64,000 nucleotides of DNA, from assembly GCA_964547905.1 (NCBI GenBank), contig CAZJPN010000053.1, forward strand, positions 1 through 64,000, in the 5' to 3' direction. The translations under genes and the position numbers were made by a program. Shown piece by piece: positions 42,149 through 51,345 of the stretch. The notes beneath the pieces are model-generated. The model did not search any database. It saw only the letters and a program-made list of their open reading frames with translations, and was not told the DNA's origin. Each line of letters begins with the position of its first letter. Within the stretch, counting starts at the first letter, position 1. The stretch is from JAJYLM01 sp964547905 (GTDB lineage: Bacteria > JAMCPX01).

Positions 42149-43405
42149 ATGAATACATATACCATTTATATTTTAATCGCATACATACTCGTAGCGCTTT
42201 CCGGATATTGGCTTGAATACCTGAAACTTTCACATCTGAAGAGGTATGGCAATATTGTACCGTCTGAGTTTGCCGGCAGTATAGACGGTGAAATTTTGGA
42301 AAAATCAAACAGCTATACAATAGAATCAACAAGGTTCGGTATCCTCTCCTCCGTATTCAACAATATCTTGATAATACTCTTCTTCTTTGCAGGCATCCTG
42401 AATGTTTATAATACATGGATTGTATCGCTGCGTTCGAGCTTTATAATCTCGGGCATTGTCTTTTTCATGCTTCTGCTTTATGCAGACACATTCCTTACAA
42501 TCCCTTTCAATATTTACCAGACATTCAAGATAGAGAAGAAATATGGATTTAATACAATGACAGCAAAATTATGGTTCACCGATTTTATAAAATCCGTATT
42601 GATATCGACAATTCTTTTATCTTTCATAACATTCGCAGGTTTACGGCTTATTGGAAAAAGTCCATTACACTGGTGGCTATGGGTGTGGCTTTTCTTTCTC
42701 ATATTCAGCATCTTTATGATGTATATCTCTCCTTATGTGATAGAGCCGTTGTTTAATAAGTTTTCTCCCGTCGATGATGAAAACCTTAAAAAGGGCATAG
42801 ATGAGCTGACAAAAAAAGTCGGCGTGAAGATCAGCAAGGTACTCAAGATGGACGCATCAAAAAGGACAAAGCATACAAATGCGTATTTCACTGGTATTGG
42901 AAGAGTAAAGAGGGTCGTCCTGTTTGATACGCTCCTTAACTCGATGAACACCGGAGAAATACTCGCTGTACTGGGGCACGAACTCGGACACTGGAGAAAG
43001 AAACACGTTTTAAAACAATTAATGCTTATGGAGACAATCTCTCTGGCTGTTCTCTATATATCCTTTAGATTAATGCAGGGCAATCTATTGCTTGATCTTT
43101 TCGGTATTACAGTCGACAGCATATTTGCAAAGATCGTTATCTTATTCCTGCTTGGTACAATTGTGTCATTCCCATTTACACCTGTGTTTAATCTGTTTTC
43201 AAGAAGGCATGAAAGGGAAGCGGACACATTCGCATGTGAACTTACAGGCAATCCGGCCGGCATGATCAGTGCATTGGTAAAGCTTTCAAAGGATAACCTT
43301 TCAAATCTTCATCCGCATCCCGTTTACAGTACCTTTTATTACTCACATCCGCCCGTAACAGAGAGGATAAATCATATCAGAATAAAATATCCTGCGTTAG
43401 GCTAA
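42149..43405 (+). CDS. M48 family zinc metalloprotease (Ste24/CAAX protease 1-like)
   Basis: 418 residues. Several membrane helices (about 5-25, 66-86, 96-120, 150-172, 178-196) precede the zinc site HELGH at 277-281, and the third ligand is in EADTFAC. KHTNAYFTGIGRVKRVVLFDTLL and HPPVTERINHI match Ste24-type enzymes. Such proteases cleave membrane or membrane-near proteins and help in envelope quality control. It starts 12 bases after the receptor gene, so the two may be cotranscribed. Confidence 0.93.
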   Translation: MNTYTIYILIAYILVALSGYWLEYLKLSHLKRYGNIVPSEFAGSIDGEILEKSNSYTIESTRFGILSSVFNNILIILFFFAGILNVYNTWIVSLRSSFIISGIVFFMLLLYADTFLTIPFNIYQTFKIEKKYGFNTMTAKLWFTDFIKSVLISTILLSFITFAGLRLIGKSPLHWWLWVWLFFLIFSIFMMYISPYVIEPLFNKFSPVDDENLKKGIDELTKKVGVKISKVLKMDASKRTKHTNAYFTGIGRVKRVVLFDTLLNSMNTGEILAVLGHELGHWRKKHVLKQLMLMETISLAVLYISFRLMQGNLLLDLFGITVDSIFAKIVILFLLGTIVSFPFTPVFNLFSRRHEREADTFACELTGNPAGMISALVKLSKDNLSNLHPHPVYSTFYYSHPPVTERINHIRIKYPALG

Positions 43406-43435
43406 CCTTCAGCAATACAATAACCTTGAACCGGC

Positions 43436-43466
43436 TTGACATTATTGCTTACTATCGTTTTATAAT
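43436..43466 (+). promoter_or_regulatory. Candidate promoter of the papain-like gene
   Basis: TTGACA (43436-43441) and TATAAT (43461-43466) are both perfect but 19 bases apart; shifting to TTATAA gives 18. It lies 26 bases before the ATG at 43492, which has aaggag upstream. Confidence 0.5.
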
Positions 43467-43491
43467 TGCCAAAAACTAAAAAGGAGTATTT

Positions 43492-44232
43492 ATGGTCACA
43501 AGGAATTATGGTTGGAGACCGGATGTACCCGACCAGAGGGATTTTTTATATTCAAAGATAGTGCGTATACCAAAAAAATTGCCACCAAGGATTGACCTTA
43601 TTAATTACTGTTCCGCGGTAGAGGATCAGGGAGAACTTGGAAGTTGTACCGCCAATGCAATAGCAGGCAACATTGAATTTCTTGAAAGTCTTTCAGCTCA
43701 GTCGTTTGAAGACAAGAGCAGGCTTTTCATATACTATAATGAAAGGGCACTTGAGGGACATGTCAATGAGGACAGCGGTGCAATGATAAGAGACGGGATC
43801 AAGGTATGCGCAAAATACGGAGCATGCGACGAGCTAATCTGGCCTTATAACGTAAATAGGTTCGCTGTTAAGCCGGATAAAAAGGCATACACCGATGGAA
43901 AGGAACACCTGATCGTATCATATCACAGAATTCTGACAATCGACGAAATGAGGGCATGTCTTGCAGAGGGATTTCCGTTTGTTTTCGGTTTTTCGGTATA
44001 CGAGAGCTTTGAAACACAGAAAGTCGCAAGGACCGGGATTGTAAACATGCCTAAGAAATCGGAAAGGATGCTTGGCGGACATGCAGTCATGGCAGTCGGA
44101 TATGATGATAAGGCAAAGAGGTTCCTTGTAAGAAATTCCTGGGGCAAGGACTGGGGCATGAATGGCTATTTCACAATGCCTTACAAGTATCTCCAGACCC
44201 TATCAGACGACTTCTGGACCATAAGAAAGTGA
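43492..44232 (+). CDS. C1A papain-like cysteine protease without signal or propeptide
   Basis: 246 residues. The catalytic cysteine is C52 in EDQGELGSCTANAIAG, the histidine H197 in LGGHAVMAVGYDD and the asparagine N215 in VRNSWGKDWGMNGYF; the oxyanion glutamine is Q46. All are intact, so it should be active. There is no signal peptide and only about 30 residues before the mature domain, so it is predicted cytoplasmic or exported by another route. It has its own promoter and lies 86 bases beyond the M48 protease. The substrate is unknown. Confidence 0.9.
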   Translation: MVTRNYGWRPDVPDQRDFLYSKIVRIPKKLPPRIDLINYCSAVEDQGELGSCTANAIAGNIEFLESLSAQSFEDKSRLFIYYNERALEGHVNEDSGAMIRDGIKVCAKYGACDELIWPYNVNRFAVKPDKKAYTDGKEHLIVSYHRILTIDEMRACLAEGFPFVFGFSVYESFETQKVARTGIVNMPKKSERMLGGHAVMAVGYDDKAKRFLVRNSWGKDWGMNGYFTMPYKYLQTLSDDFWTIRK

Positions 44233-44313
44233 ACAATCACCACGGGTTGTAAATTTCAACGGTTTGGAATAACCCACCCTTCAAATGCATTTTTCAGGTT
44301 AACGGGTTAAAAA

Positions 44314-44386
44314 TGGTCCTAGAGAGATTTGAACTCTCGTTTTTGCCTTGAGAGGGCAACGTCCTAGGCCTCTAGACGATAGGACC
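44314..44386 (-). tRNA. tRNA-Glu (CTC anticodon)
   Basis: The minus strand folds as a complete tRNA: acceptor GGTCCTA/TAGGACC with discriminator A, anticodon stem TTGCC/GGCAA around loop CTCTCAA (anticodon CTC), and T arm GAGAG-TTCAAAT-CTCTC. The CCA end is not encoded. The flanks (44233-44313 and 44387-44599) are AT-rich and hold nothing else that I can support. Confidence 0.95.
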
Positions 44387-44599
44387 AGAAAGATACACAA
44401 TATGTAAAATGCCTGCTTATTGATTCTTTGTTCGAATGAACGAATTCAGAATTATATATTGTCCTTATCTTATAAAAATTTTTTTTGCAAGCATAAATAA
44501 TACTGTATCAGATTTTTTGTTTCTTAGCCAACCAATCAGTAATGAAACATAGTTTTTATCTTGACAGCGCCAAAATGCTCCTCTACAAGAGGAATTATT

Positions 44600-44857
44600 A
44601 TGGATGTATATCCAATTGTACACAAAAATTTAATATTCAATATTCTAACGAACGAAGATATAAGTTTCGTTGAAATAAGAAAACTGCTGGACTATCTTAT
44701 CGAAGAAGAGGCATTCGATAAGGAGAGGTACAGTCTGTCTTATGAACCGGAAATGTACGAAATCTATATTGATGAATACCACTATGTGGTTGATGTGCAA
44801 AACTATGAAGTTGCAATCTATAAAAGAGAAAAAAAAATTGATACGATGGAGAACTGA
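44600..44857 (+). CDS. Small hypothetical protein
   Basis: 85 residues from the ATG at 44600 (agaggaa seven bases before); an upstream TTG frame start at 44561 is unlikely. It is acidic and rich in aromatic residues: DVYPIVHKNLIFNIL, then LLDYLIEEEAFDKERY and YEIYIDEYHYVVDVQNYEVAIYK. I do not recognise a family. It ends two bases before the lipoprotein gene, so the two are probably coexpressed. Confidence 0.6.
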   Translation: MDVYPIVHKNLIFNILTNEDISFVEIRKLLDYLIEEEAFDKERYSLSYEPEMYEIYIDEYHYVVDVQNYEVAIYKREKKIDTMEN

Positions 44858-44859
44858 AA

Positions 44860-46248
44860 ATGTATAAAGCTATAAGAAACGTGTTGATCGTATGTTTGGC
44901 AATCTGCATAACAGCAATATCATGCACAAAACAGAATGACCAAGGACCAACGCTTAACCTGTATGTTATGAGTCATTGTCCTTTTGGCATAAGAGCAGAG
45001 GATATTATACTTGGTTTTATAAGTAATTTTAATAACGAGTTAAAACTTCATATTCGTTACATAGTAAGCAAACAGGGAGAAAATAATTTTGCAAGCCTGC
45101 ATGGTTCGGCGGAACTTGATGAGGACCTCCACCAAATAGCAATACAGAAACTCTATAACAACAAGTTCTATAGCTATCTTTTATGTTACAACAGCAGTAT
45201 GAACAGAGACAAATGTCTGAAAGACAACACTATAAATAAAAACGAAATAGATTCATTCGTTCAATCAGGACAAGCAGAAAAGATTCTGAACAGCGATTTC
45301 CTCACAACAGAAAAATTGGGTATAAACGCAAGTCCTACCCTCTACATAAATTCCAAACGTTATGAAGGCCCCATCCAGTCAGGGCATATAATAAGGACCG
45401 CATGTTCTGATATACCGCAGCTTTCTTACTGCAAGACATTAAAACCACCGGTAGATGTGCAGATAACCTTGCTGACAGGAGGATGGGACAATATATATCA
45501 TCCAAATATTATAAAGGAGAACCTTGTCAACTTTTTTGATAAAGCAAACATCGATCTTGTAGATGCGAATACGAAACAGGGCAAAGAGCTTACCGAAAAA
45601 TTCAAGATAACGGAAGTACCAGCCATGATTTTCAGCGACCATGTAACAATGACTACCAGCTTCAATACGATTCAACAAAGATTAAAAGAGGTAAACGGTG
45701 ACTACATAGATTACATGAATGATATGGGATACAGACATCTGCTCGATAGACCATCCCGCAACAACAGCATGATCATATTCACGGATATAAACAACAAGGA
45801 TTCAGTAAATGCTTGCATATCCATTGTCAGATTGCTGATGGATTACAAAAAAAATCAATATCATCCGGTGTTCAATGTTATAGGCAAAAATCTTGACCCA
45901 GAGACATTAAAAACCGCCGCTATCATAGAACGTGCCGAAAAACTGCCAATGGAAAACATGCTTTCCGTACTGCTAAAACTCCATTCGAGCATTTCTTTAA
46001 AGGCGTTTAACAGTTCAAACCATAAAGTCAGGATTAACCAAAAGGTTATAAAAGAACAGATAACCCATAACAATGCCATTGCTTCAAAACTCGATATAGG
46101 ACAGGCAAAATTCGCAATGATTGTTAACAATACCGAGTTTATCAATGCGCCCGATCCTTCACAGTCGGTGGGTATATTCGAACTATCTCCCATAATAGGA
46201 AAAATGGCCTTCCCTGCCGGTCAACAGCCGGGGAAATGCTCAAAATAG
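44860..46248 (+). CDS. Lipoprotein with two thioredoxin-like domains
   Basis: 462 residues. A lipoprotein signal (VLIVCLAICITAISC) gives a modified cysteine at residue 22. Domain one (about 30-185) opens YVMSHCPFGIRAED and has the cis-proline motif INASPTLYIN, so it is DsbA/GILT-like; the active site has one cysteine (CPFG) in place of CXXC. Domain two (about 195-285) has a thioredoxin-like FKITEVPAMIF with no CXXC. The rest (290-462) is unassigned. It may bind or shuttle thiols of envelope proteins rather than act as an oxidase. Confidence 0.72.
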   Translation: MYKAIRNVLIVCLAICITAISCTKQNDQGPTLNLYVMSHCPFGIRAEDIILGFISNFNNELKLHIRYIVSKQGENNFASLHGSAELDEDLHQIAIQKLYNNKFYSYLLCYNSSMNRDKCLKDNTINKNEIDSFVQSGQAEKILNSDFLTTEKLGINASPTLYINSKRYEGPIQSGHIIRTACSDIPQLSYCKTLKPPVDVQITLLTGGWDNIYHPNIIKENLVNFFDKANIDLVDANTKQGKELTEKFKITEVPAMIFSDHVTMTTSFNTIQQRLKEVNGDYIDYMNDMGYRHLLDRPSRNNSMIIFTDINNKDSVNACISIVRLLMDYKKNQYHPVFNVIGKNLDPETLKTAAIIERAEKLPMENMLSVLLKLHSSISLKAFNSSNHKVRINQKVIKEQITHNNAIASKLDIGQAKFAMIVNNTEFINAPDPSQSVGIFELSPIIGKMAFPAGQQPGKCSK

Positions 46249-46259
46249 AGCGGGGGTAA

Positions 46260-46883
46260 ATGGTATCACATCTATTCGGGATCGTTGCAGAATTTATAAT
46301 ATCTACCATAAAAATTTTCGGTTATGGCGGGGTTGTTCTTTTAATGGCTATTGAGAGTGCATGCATACCTCTGCCGTCCGAGATTATACTGCCGTTCGCA
46401 GGCTATCTTGTTTTTATGCAAAAATTCCGATTAATCTATGTTGCTCTTGCAGGGGCTTTTGGATGCGTCATCGGCTCTATAATTGCGTATGCAGCCGGTG
46501 CATACGGCGGAAGACCATTGATTGAAAAATATGGCAAATACATCCTTATAAGCAAACATGATCTTAACATGGCGGACAGATGGTTTGACAGGTATGGCAA
46601 TATAATCGTTTTCACGGGCAGACTTTTGCCTGTCATAAGAACGTTTATATCGCTTCCAGCAGGCATTTCACGTATGAATTTTATCAAATTTTTATTCTAT
46701 ACGTTTATAGGTTCGTTCATCTGGAGTTTTTTCATCACATGGATAGGCTTCAAACTCGGACAACAATGGGATACACTCGGGCCATACTTCCACAGGTTTG
46801 ATTATGTGATACTCATAACGGGTATACTTCTGTTTATCCTTTATCTCAGAAGACATCTAAGACACATAGCCAATGAACATTAG
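46260..46883 (+). CDS. DedA family membrane protein
   Basis: 207 residues with four or five membrane helices. The signature ESACIPLPSEIILPFAGYL and the block FTGRLLPVIRTFISLPAGISRMNFIKFL define DedA. The family takes part in lipid-carrier recycling or membrane homeostasis, with undecaprenyl phosphate or phosphatidylethanolamine transport shown for some members. It begins 11 bases after the lipoprotein gene, inside a run of plus-strand genes of which it may be a part. Confidence 0.93.
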   Translation: MVSHLFGIVAEFIISTIKIFGYGGVVLLMAIESACIPLPSEIILPFAGYLVFMQKFRLIYVALAGAFGCVIGSIIAYAAGAYGGRPLIEKYGKYILISKHDLNMADRWFDRYGNIIVFTGRLLPVIRTFISLPAGISRMNFIKFLFYTFIGSFIWSFFITWIGFKLGQQWDTLGPYFHRFDYVILITGILLFILYLRRHLRHIANEH

Positions 46884-46895
46884 CTTCGGTATATT

Positions 46896-47666
46896 ATGTC
46901 TATCATAACACTTTGCACAGATTTTGGTACCAAAGACAGCTACACCGCAAGTATGAAAGGGGTAATATTGGGCATCAACCCCAGGGCAAATATCATAGAT
47001 GTAACCCATGATATTCCCAGGCACAACATTGCCTTTGCAGCTTTTGTACTGCATGGATATTACAAATATTTTCCAAAGCACAGTGTGCATGTTGTCGTTG
47101 TGGACCCCGGTGTCGGCGGGCAGAGGTATGATATGATTTTGAGAACGAAAGATTATATATTCATAGGCCCTGACAATGGTGTATTCAGCTATGTTCTTAT
47201 AAATCAGCCTTCGATATGCTATGAAATAAACATAAGACATACTGTCTCAGCTACATTCCATGGCAGGGATGTATTCGCTCCGGCTGCGGCAAGTTTATCC
47301 GTGAAATGGGATAAATCCATAATAGGCAGCATAATAAAGAGACCCGTCATACTCGATATTCCCAAACCCATCATCGGCAGCAGAGGCATAACAGGCGAAA
47401 TAATCCATAGAGACCATTTTGATAATCTCATAACAAATATAACATCGGATAGACTCCATACGCTCCCGAAAAACAAAGAGCTGGATATATTTCTGAAAGG
47501 GGTTAAAATAAAAGGCATAAATGATACTTATGATCGGTGCGGAAATGATTTACCATGTGCGATCATAAATAGTTTTAACCTGCTCGAGATTGCTATAAAT
47601 TCCGGCAGTGCTCATAAAAAACTTGGTATCAATATAGGGGATAAAGTAAAAGTCTTATGGAAATAA
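46896..47666 (+). CDS. SAM hydroxide adenosyltransferase (DUF62)
   Basis: 256 residues. The N-terminal ITLCTDFGTKDSYTASMKGVI and IDVTHDIPRHNI, VVVDPGVGG, IGPDNGVFSYVL and FHGRDVFAPAAA are diagnostic of the DUF62 fold, whose Asp-Arg-His set activates water to split SAM into adenosine and methionine. The C-terminal beta domain is present. It overlaps meaB by ten bases. Its physiological role, beyond SAM hydrolysis, is unclear. Confidence 0.93.
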   Translation: MSIITLCTDFGTKDSYTASMKGVILGINPRANIIDVTHDIPRHNIAFAAFVLHGYYKYFPKHSVHVVVVDPGVGGQRYDMILRTKDYIFIGPDNGVFSYVLINQPSICYEINIRHTVSATFHGRDVFAPAAASLSVKWDKSIIGSIIKRPVILDIPKPIIGSRGITGEIIHRDHFDNLITNITSDRLHTLPKNKELDIFLKGVKIKGINDTYDRCGNDLPCAIINSFNLLEIAINSGSAHKKLGINIGDKVKVLWK

Positions 47667-48628
47667 GTAGTGATACAATAGATCTAATAAACAGATTAAA
47701 ACAGGGAAATACCCGTGCACTTGCAAGAGCAATAACGTTACTCGAAGAAGGAGAACTGGATATACCATCCGTCGATCGCTTTCTCGGTAAGACAGGCAAA
47801 TCTTTTAAAATAGGGGTCACAGGTCCGCCAGGTGCCGGCAAAAGCTCACTGATAGACTGGCTTATCAAACACATAAGGAATAGTGGTGAGAGGGTCGGTG
47901 TGCTTGCCACGGATCCATCAAGCCCCTTTACCGGCGGTGCCATACTCGGTGACAGGATAAGGATGCAGCATCATTTCCTCGATGATAGCGTATTTATAAG
48001 AAGTCTGGGGTCACGTGGTGCTCAAGGCGGAATATCGAGGATCACACGAGATGCTTCTCACCTCATGCAGGCAGCGGGCTACGAATTTATCATACTCGAA
48101 ACCGTCGGGGTAGGACAAACGGAATTGGACATAATGAATATAGCCGATACAGTGCTTGTGGTGCTTGTTCCCGAGTCCGGAGATTTTATTCAAGCGATGA
48201 AGGCTGGACTTATGGAGATTGCCGATATATTTGTTGTAAACAAATCCGATCGTGAAGGATCAAAACAGATGGTAAATACACTGAAGTTTCTTACAGAAAC
48301 ATCCCCATCGGGGCACGACACATGGCAAATACCAATAATGCCTACCAATGGGCTTGACGGTACTGGTACAGCAGAGCTACTTCAAACAATAAAAAAGTAT
48401 ATCGAATTTATGGAGCGTCATCAGGAAACGGCATTATTTTTTCGTAAAAGACTGCACGGCTTAAAACAGCTTATCATCGAACAACTCTGTGTTATGATAG
48501 ACAGTACAATCAATGAAGAAGTACAGTATAATTACAAAAAAGAACTATCAGACCCTTCCATAAGCCTTTACAGCATATTCAATCGCATCATGCATGATAA
48601 GGATTTTGCAGATAGAATTCTCAAGTAA
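47657..48628 (+). CDS. meaB: MeaB/ArgK-type G3E GTPase
   Basis: 323 residues. The P-loop GPPGAGKS is at 56-63, ATDPSSPFTGGAILGDRIRM follows, and ETVGVGQTELD holds the G3 motif; NKSD is the guanine-specificity motif. MeaB chaperones adenosyl-B12-dependent acyl-CoA mutases, loading and protecting the cofactor. No mutase gene is in this window, so its client is elsewhere. An ArgK name is historical. Confidence 0.92.
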   Translation: MEISSDTIDLINRLKQGNTRALARAITLLEEGELDIPSVDRFLGKTGKSFKIGVTGPPGAGKSSLIDWLIKHIRNSGERVGVLATDPSSPFTGGAILGDRIRMQHHFLDDSVFIRSLGSRGAQGGISRITRDASHLMQAAGYEFIILETVGVGQTELDIMNIADTVLVVLVPESGDFIQAMKAGLMEIADIFVVNKSDREGSKQMVNTLKFLTETSPSGHDTWQIPIMPTNGLDGTGTAELLQTIKKYIEFMERHQETALFFRKRLHGLKQLIIEQLCVMIDSTINEEVQYNYKKELSDPSISLYSIFNRIMHDKDFADRILK

Positions 48629-48648
48629 GCTGCCTTAACCATAAAAAA

Positions 48649-48672
48649 AAGAGGGAGTCAATGCTCCCTCTT
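48649..48672 (-). terminator. Intrinsic terminator
   Basis: aagagggag and ctccctctt form a perfect nine-base stem (48649-48657 and 48664-48672) with a six-base loop, and on the minus strand a run of T follows (48643-48650 read in reverse). It ends the small lipoprotein transcript and may also stop the plus-strand meaB transcript. Confidence 0.85.
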
Positions 48673-48690
48673 CGCAAAACAGTGCTTTTC

Positions 48691-48852
48691 TTACTTTGCC
48701 GGAGCTGCTGTTGTCGGTGATGCCGGAGCTGCTGTTGTAGTAGTCTGTGTTGTGACTGCAGGTGCTGCTTGCTCTGTTGCTTCTTCTTTGTGACAGCCTG
48801 CCATACCGGCTGTGAAAGCGAGAACAATCGCTAATAGCATTAACTTCTTCAT
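48691..48852 (-). CDS. Small Thr/Ala/Pro-rich lipoprotein
   Basis: 53 residues from the ATG at 48852 (aaaggaggtaaagga upstream). The signal MKKLMLLAIVLAFTAGMAGC has a clear lipobox. The rest is a short charged stretch (HKEEATEQ) followed by a low-complexity tail of Ala, Thr and Pro ending PTTAAPAK. It is an anchored, disordered lipoprotein, perhaps a spacer for peptidoglycan. It has its own terminator (48649-48672), so it is likely an abundant independent transcript. Confidence 0.72.
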   Translation of the reverse strand: MKKLMLLAIVLAFTAGMAGCHKEEATEQAAPAVTTQTTTTAAPASPTTAAPAK

Positions 48853-49091
48853 GTATCCTTTACCTCCTTTATTGGTATATTTACCCCATGAGAACGTTTG
48901 GTCATGCATAATTCGTAACCCTCTATTTTTATCTGCCGTAGAGAATTGCCTGGCTAAAAACCAATCCTTTCTAACGGGGTTTATATGCGTGATATGCTAA
49001 TGCAAAATGTTTGTCAATAGTAAGTGTCAAAAACATATTAAGGAATTTTTGGGGTAGATGCTGATTTTTATTTTTTATCCGCTGTGACTTT

Positions 49092-51116
49092 TTATTTCAA
49101 CATATCGAGAAGCAAAAAAACTTTTACGATGTAAGGATCCAATTGCGAGTCGGAGGATCTTTCCAACTCTGCGATAATCTCGTCCTTTGGCTTGCCTTTC
49201 CTGTAAGGTCTGTCCGATGCCATTGCATCGACAGCATCCGCAACAGCAAGGATCCTTGCCGTAAACGGAATTGCATCACCCTTTAAACCGTCGGGATATC
49301 CTGTGCCATCGTACCGCTCATGGTGATGCTTAACCGCTGGTATAACGTATTTCAATTGTCTTATCGGGGATAGGATTTCAGCACCTTTAACCGGATGTTG
49401 CCTGATTAGTTTTATATTTTCTTCGCTAAGCTCTTCTTTTTTGTCAAGTATGTTTTCATAGGTTCCAATCTTTCCTATGTCATGGAGGAGACCTGCGATC
49501 TCCAGTTCCTGTAATGCATTTTCCTCCAGCCCCATTGCTTTTCCTATGGCAACCGCATATTGAGTAACACGCTCTGAGTGTCCGGCGGTCCATTTTGATT
49601 TTGCATCTATGGCATTCGAAAGTGCCTTTATCGCCCCTATTGAAAGTTCCTCAAGGTCTGACACAAGTCTTATGTTGGAGAAGGCAACGGATATTTGTGC
49701 CACAAGTTTCTCTAAAACTACTATGATATCTTTATCGAATGCAGCTGGTTTTTTCGAAACAAAATTCATAACGCCGATTATTTCATTTTTAATCTTGAGC
49801 GGTATTCTTATAACCGATACAAAACCTAGCCCCATAAATATATTCTCTAATAAAAGGCTATCCGTCGTGCTTGACAGATCAGATATGTATTGTTGCTTTC
49901 CTGTCATAACGACATCCGTCATGCTTGTATCCGAAAACCTGACAAGTAAATCTTTTGTAAACAATGGTATACCGAATCCTGCAACAAGAGTAAAACCGCC
50001 TCTTTCTTTATCTATAAGCGTGATCCCCTCTGCATCGCACGGTACGAGACTATTTACCTTCATTAAAATGGAATACAAGATACGCTGCGGTTTCAGTGTA
50101 GAAAGAATGGCCTGATCGATCTCGTACATTGTATTTATCGTCACCATCTCTTTTTTCAGCATTTCCTCAGCCGATTTTCGATCCGTAGTGTCACGATAAT
50201 GATAAACAACGCCGGTAATACCTTCTTTATCAATGAGATTCTTGCCCTTTGCCTCAAAAAATCGCCATGAACCATCCTTATGTTTAAAACGATGCTCGAT
50301 GATACTTGTAAAACCCGGCATGGGTACACCGGCTAAAAATTGTTCAATAGCCTTTCGTTTATCCTCCGGGTGCATCAATTTGACGATATTCGTGCCTATC
50401 AATTCTTCGGGTTCATAACCGAGTGTTGTTTTAATAGAAGGACTTATGTAGCGTATAATGCCGTCAACATTCAAAACACAAATCAAGTCCTGAGAGTTTT
50501 CTATAATGGAACGGTAATAAAGTTCGCTTTTTTGTAGCTTTTCTTCGGCCCTTTCCTTTTCTGACTGCATGCGGAGGGATTTGATCCCGAATGAGAGATC
50601 GTTTGCCAATTCCAGCAGAAGCTTGACCTCATCCTCGTCAAAGGCATTTTGCTCTGCTGCATAGATATTTATCGAGCCGATGATGTTGGAATCTATGATC
50701 AGTGGAAGGGCTATTACAGAGGCATATCCTCGCGTTACAGCCTCACTCCTCCATAGACGAAACGCATCATGATGAAGCGTGTCCCTTACAATGCAGGGCT
50801 TACCCGATCGTATTGCCGTCCCTATAGGACCACGGCCTGTTTCCTCATCCGCCCATGTAACATTTACAGCACTCAGGTACCCTTGTTCAAAACCAGCCTT
50901 TGCCACTGGCATTATTGTTTTCTTTTCGTCATGCTGCGTAAACCCCACCCATGCAAAACGGTATCCACCCTGCTCTATAACTATCCTGCATATATCGTTG
51001 AGAAGCCCTAATTCGTCACTTGCATGCACCAAAATATGATTGCATTCGGTAACTGCTCTAAGTGCACGTACGGCCCTTCGCAGCGCTACTTCTTCTATGT
51101 TTACCAAATTTTGCAT
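49092..51116 (-). CDS. GAF-PAS-GAF-HD-GYP sensor phosphodiesterase
   Basis: 674 residues. A first GAF domain (about 20-180), a PAS domain (about 200-315, ending VYHYRDTTDRKSAEE) and a second GAF (about 335-485) lead to an HD-GYP domain (about 490-674). The metal-binding HD is in LLHDIGKIGTYE near 543, and HHERYDGTGYPDGLKG (about 597-612) is intact, so it should break down cyclic di-GMP. It has no membrane segment. A sigma-54 promoter (51140-51155) and an upstream palindrome (51212-51235) suggest control with glnA and amtB. Confidence 0.92.
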   Translation of the reverse strand: MQNLVNIEEVALRRAVRALRAVTECNHILVHASDELGLLNDICRIVIEQGGYRFAWVGFTQHDEKKTIMPVAKAGFEQGYLSAVNVTWADEETGRGPIGTAIRSGKPCIVRDTLHHDAFRLWRSEAVTRGYASVIALPLIIDSNIIGSINIYAAEQNAFDEDEVKLLLELANDLSFGIKSLRMQSEKERAEEKLQKSELYYRSIIENSQDLICVLNVDGIIRYISPSIKTTLGYEPEELIGTNIVKLMHPEDKRKAIEQFLAGVPMPGFTSIIEHRFKHKDGSWRFFEAKGKNLIDKEGITGVVYHYRDTTDRKSAEEMLKKEMVTINTMYEIDQAILSTLKPQRILYSILMKVNSLVPCDAEGITLIDKERGGFTLVAGFGIPLFTKDLLVRFSDTSMTDVVMTGKQQYISDLSSTTDSLLLENIFMGLGFVSVIRIPLKIKNEIIGVMNFVSKKPAAFDKDIIVVLEKLVAQISVAFSNIRLVSDLEELSIGAIKALSNAIDAKSKWTAGHSERVTQYAVAIGKAMGLEENALQELEIAGLLHDIGKIGTYENILDKKEELSEENIKLIRQHPVKGAEILSPIRQLKYVIPAVKHHHERYDGTGYPDGLKGDAIPFTARILAVADAVDAMASDRPYRKGKPKDEIIAELERSSDSQLDPYIVKVFLLLDMLK

Positions 51117-51139
51117 TATACAACTCCAGTAGAGTTATT

Positions 51140-51155
51140 CGCATTTAATATGCCA
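51140..51155 (-). promoter_or_regulatory. Candidate sigma-54 promoter of the HD-GYP gene
   Basis: TGGCAT-ATTAA-ATGCG on the minus strand has the correct GG-N10-GC spacing and two mismatches to the core consensus. The predicted start near 51129 leaves a leader of about 13 bases, tight for the ggag ribosome site at 51125-51128. Confidence 0.6.
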
Positions 51156-51211
51156 GCTTTGAAAAAGCTAACCACTTGAATTTTAAGACAATAATATATT
51201 ATGTATATTCA

Positions 51212-51235
51212 ATTTTGTTTAAAATTAGACAAAAT
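51212..51235. promoter_or_regulatory. ATTTTGT-N10-ACAAAAT palindrome
   Basis: Perfect seven-base arms spaced by ten bases contain TGT-N10-ACA, the classical NifA upstream activator site. The arms are identical to those at 27421-27443 before glnA, where the spacer is nine. It lies about 60-80 bases upstream of the sigma-54 promoter. Confidence 0.6.
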
Positions 51236-51345
51236 ATGTTTAAAAACACAAATTGAAGTGCACCTTAATAAATCCCTCCCCCATTGCTAACTCCTAATAT
51301 TCTGTTGACCAATTGAATAAAGTAGGTTATCAATAAAAAAATATA

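Noticed and set aside
44440..44470. A gttc-gaat-gaac palindrome upstream of tRNA-Glu as a LexA box
   Set aside because: The half-sites face the wrong way for known LexA sites and no SOS gene is adjacent.
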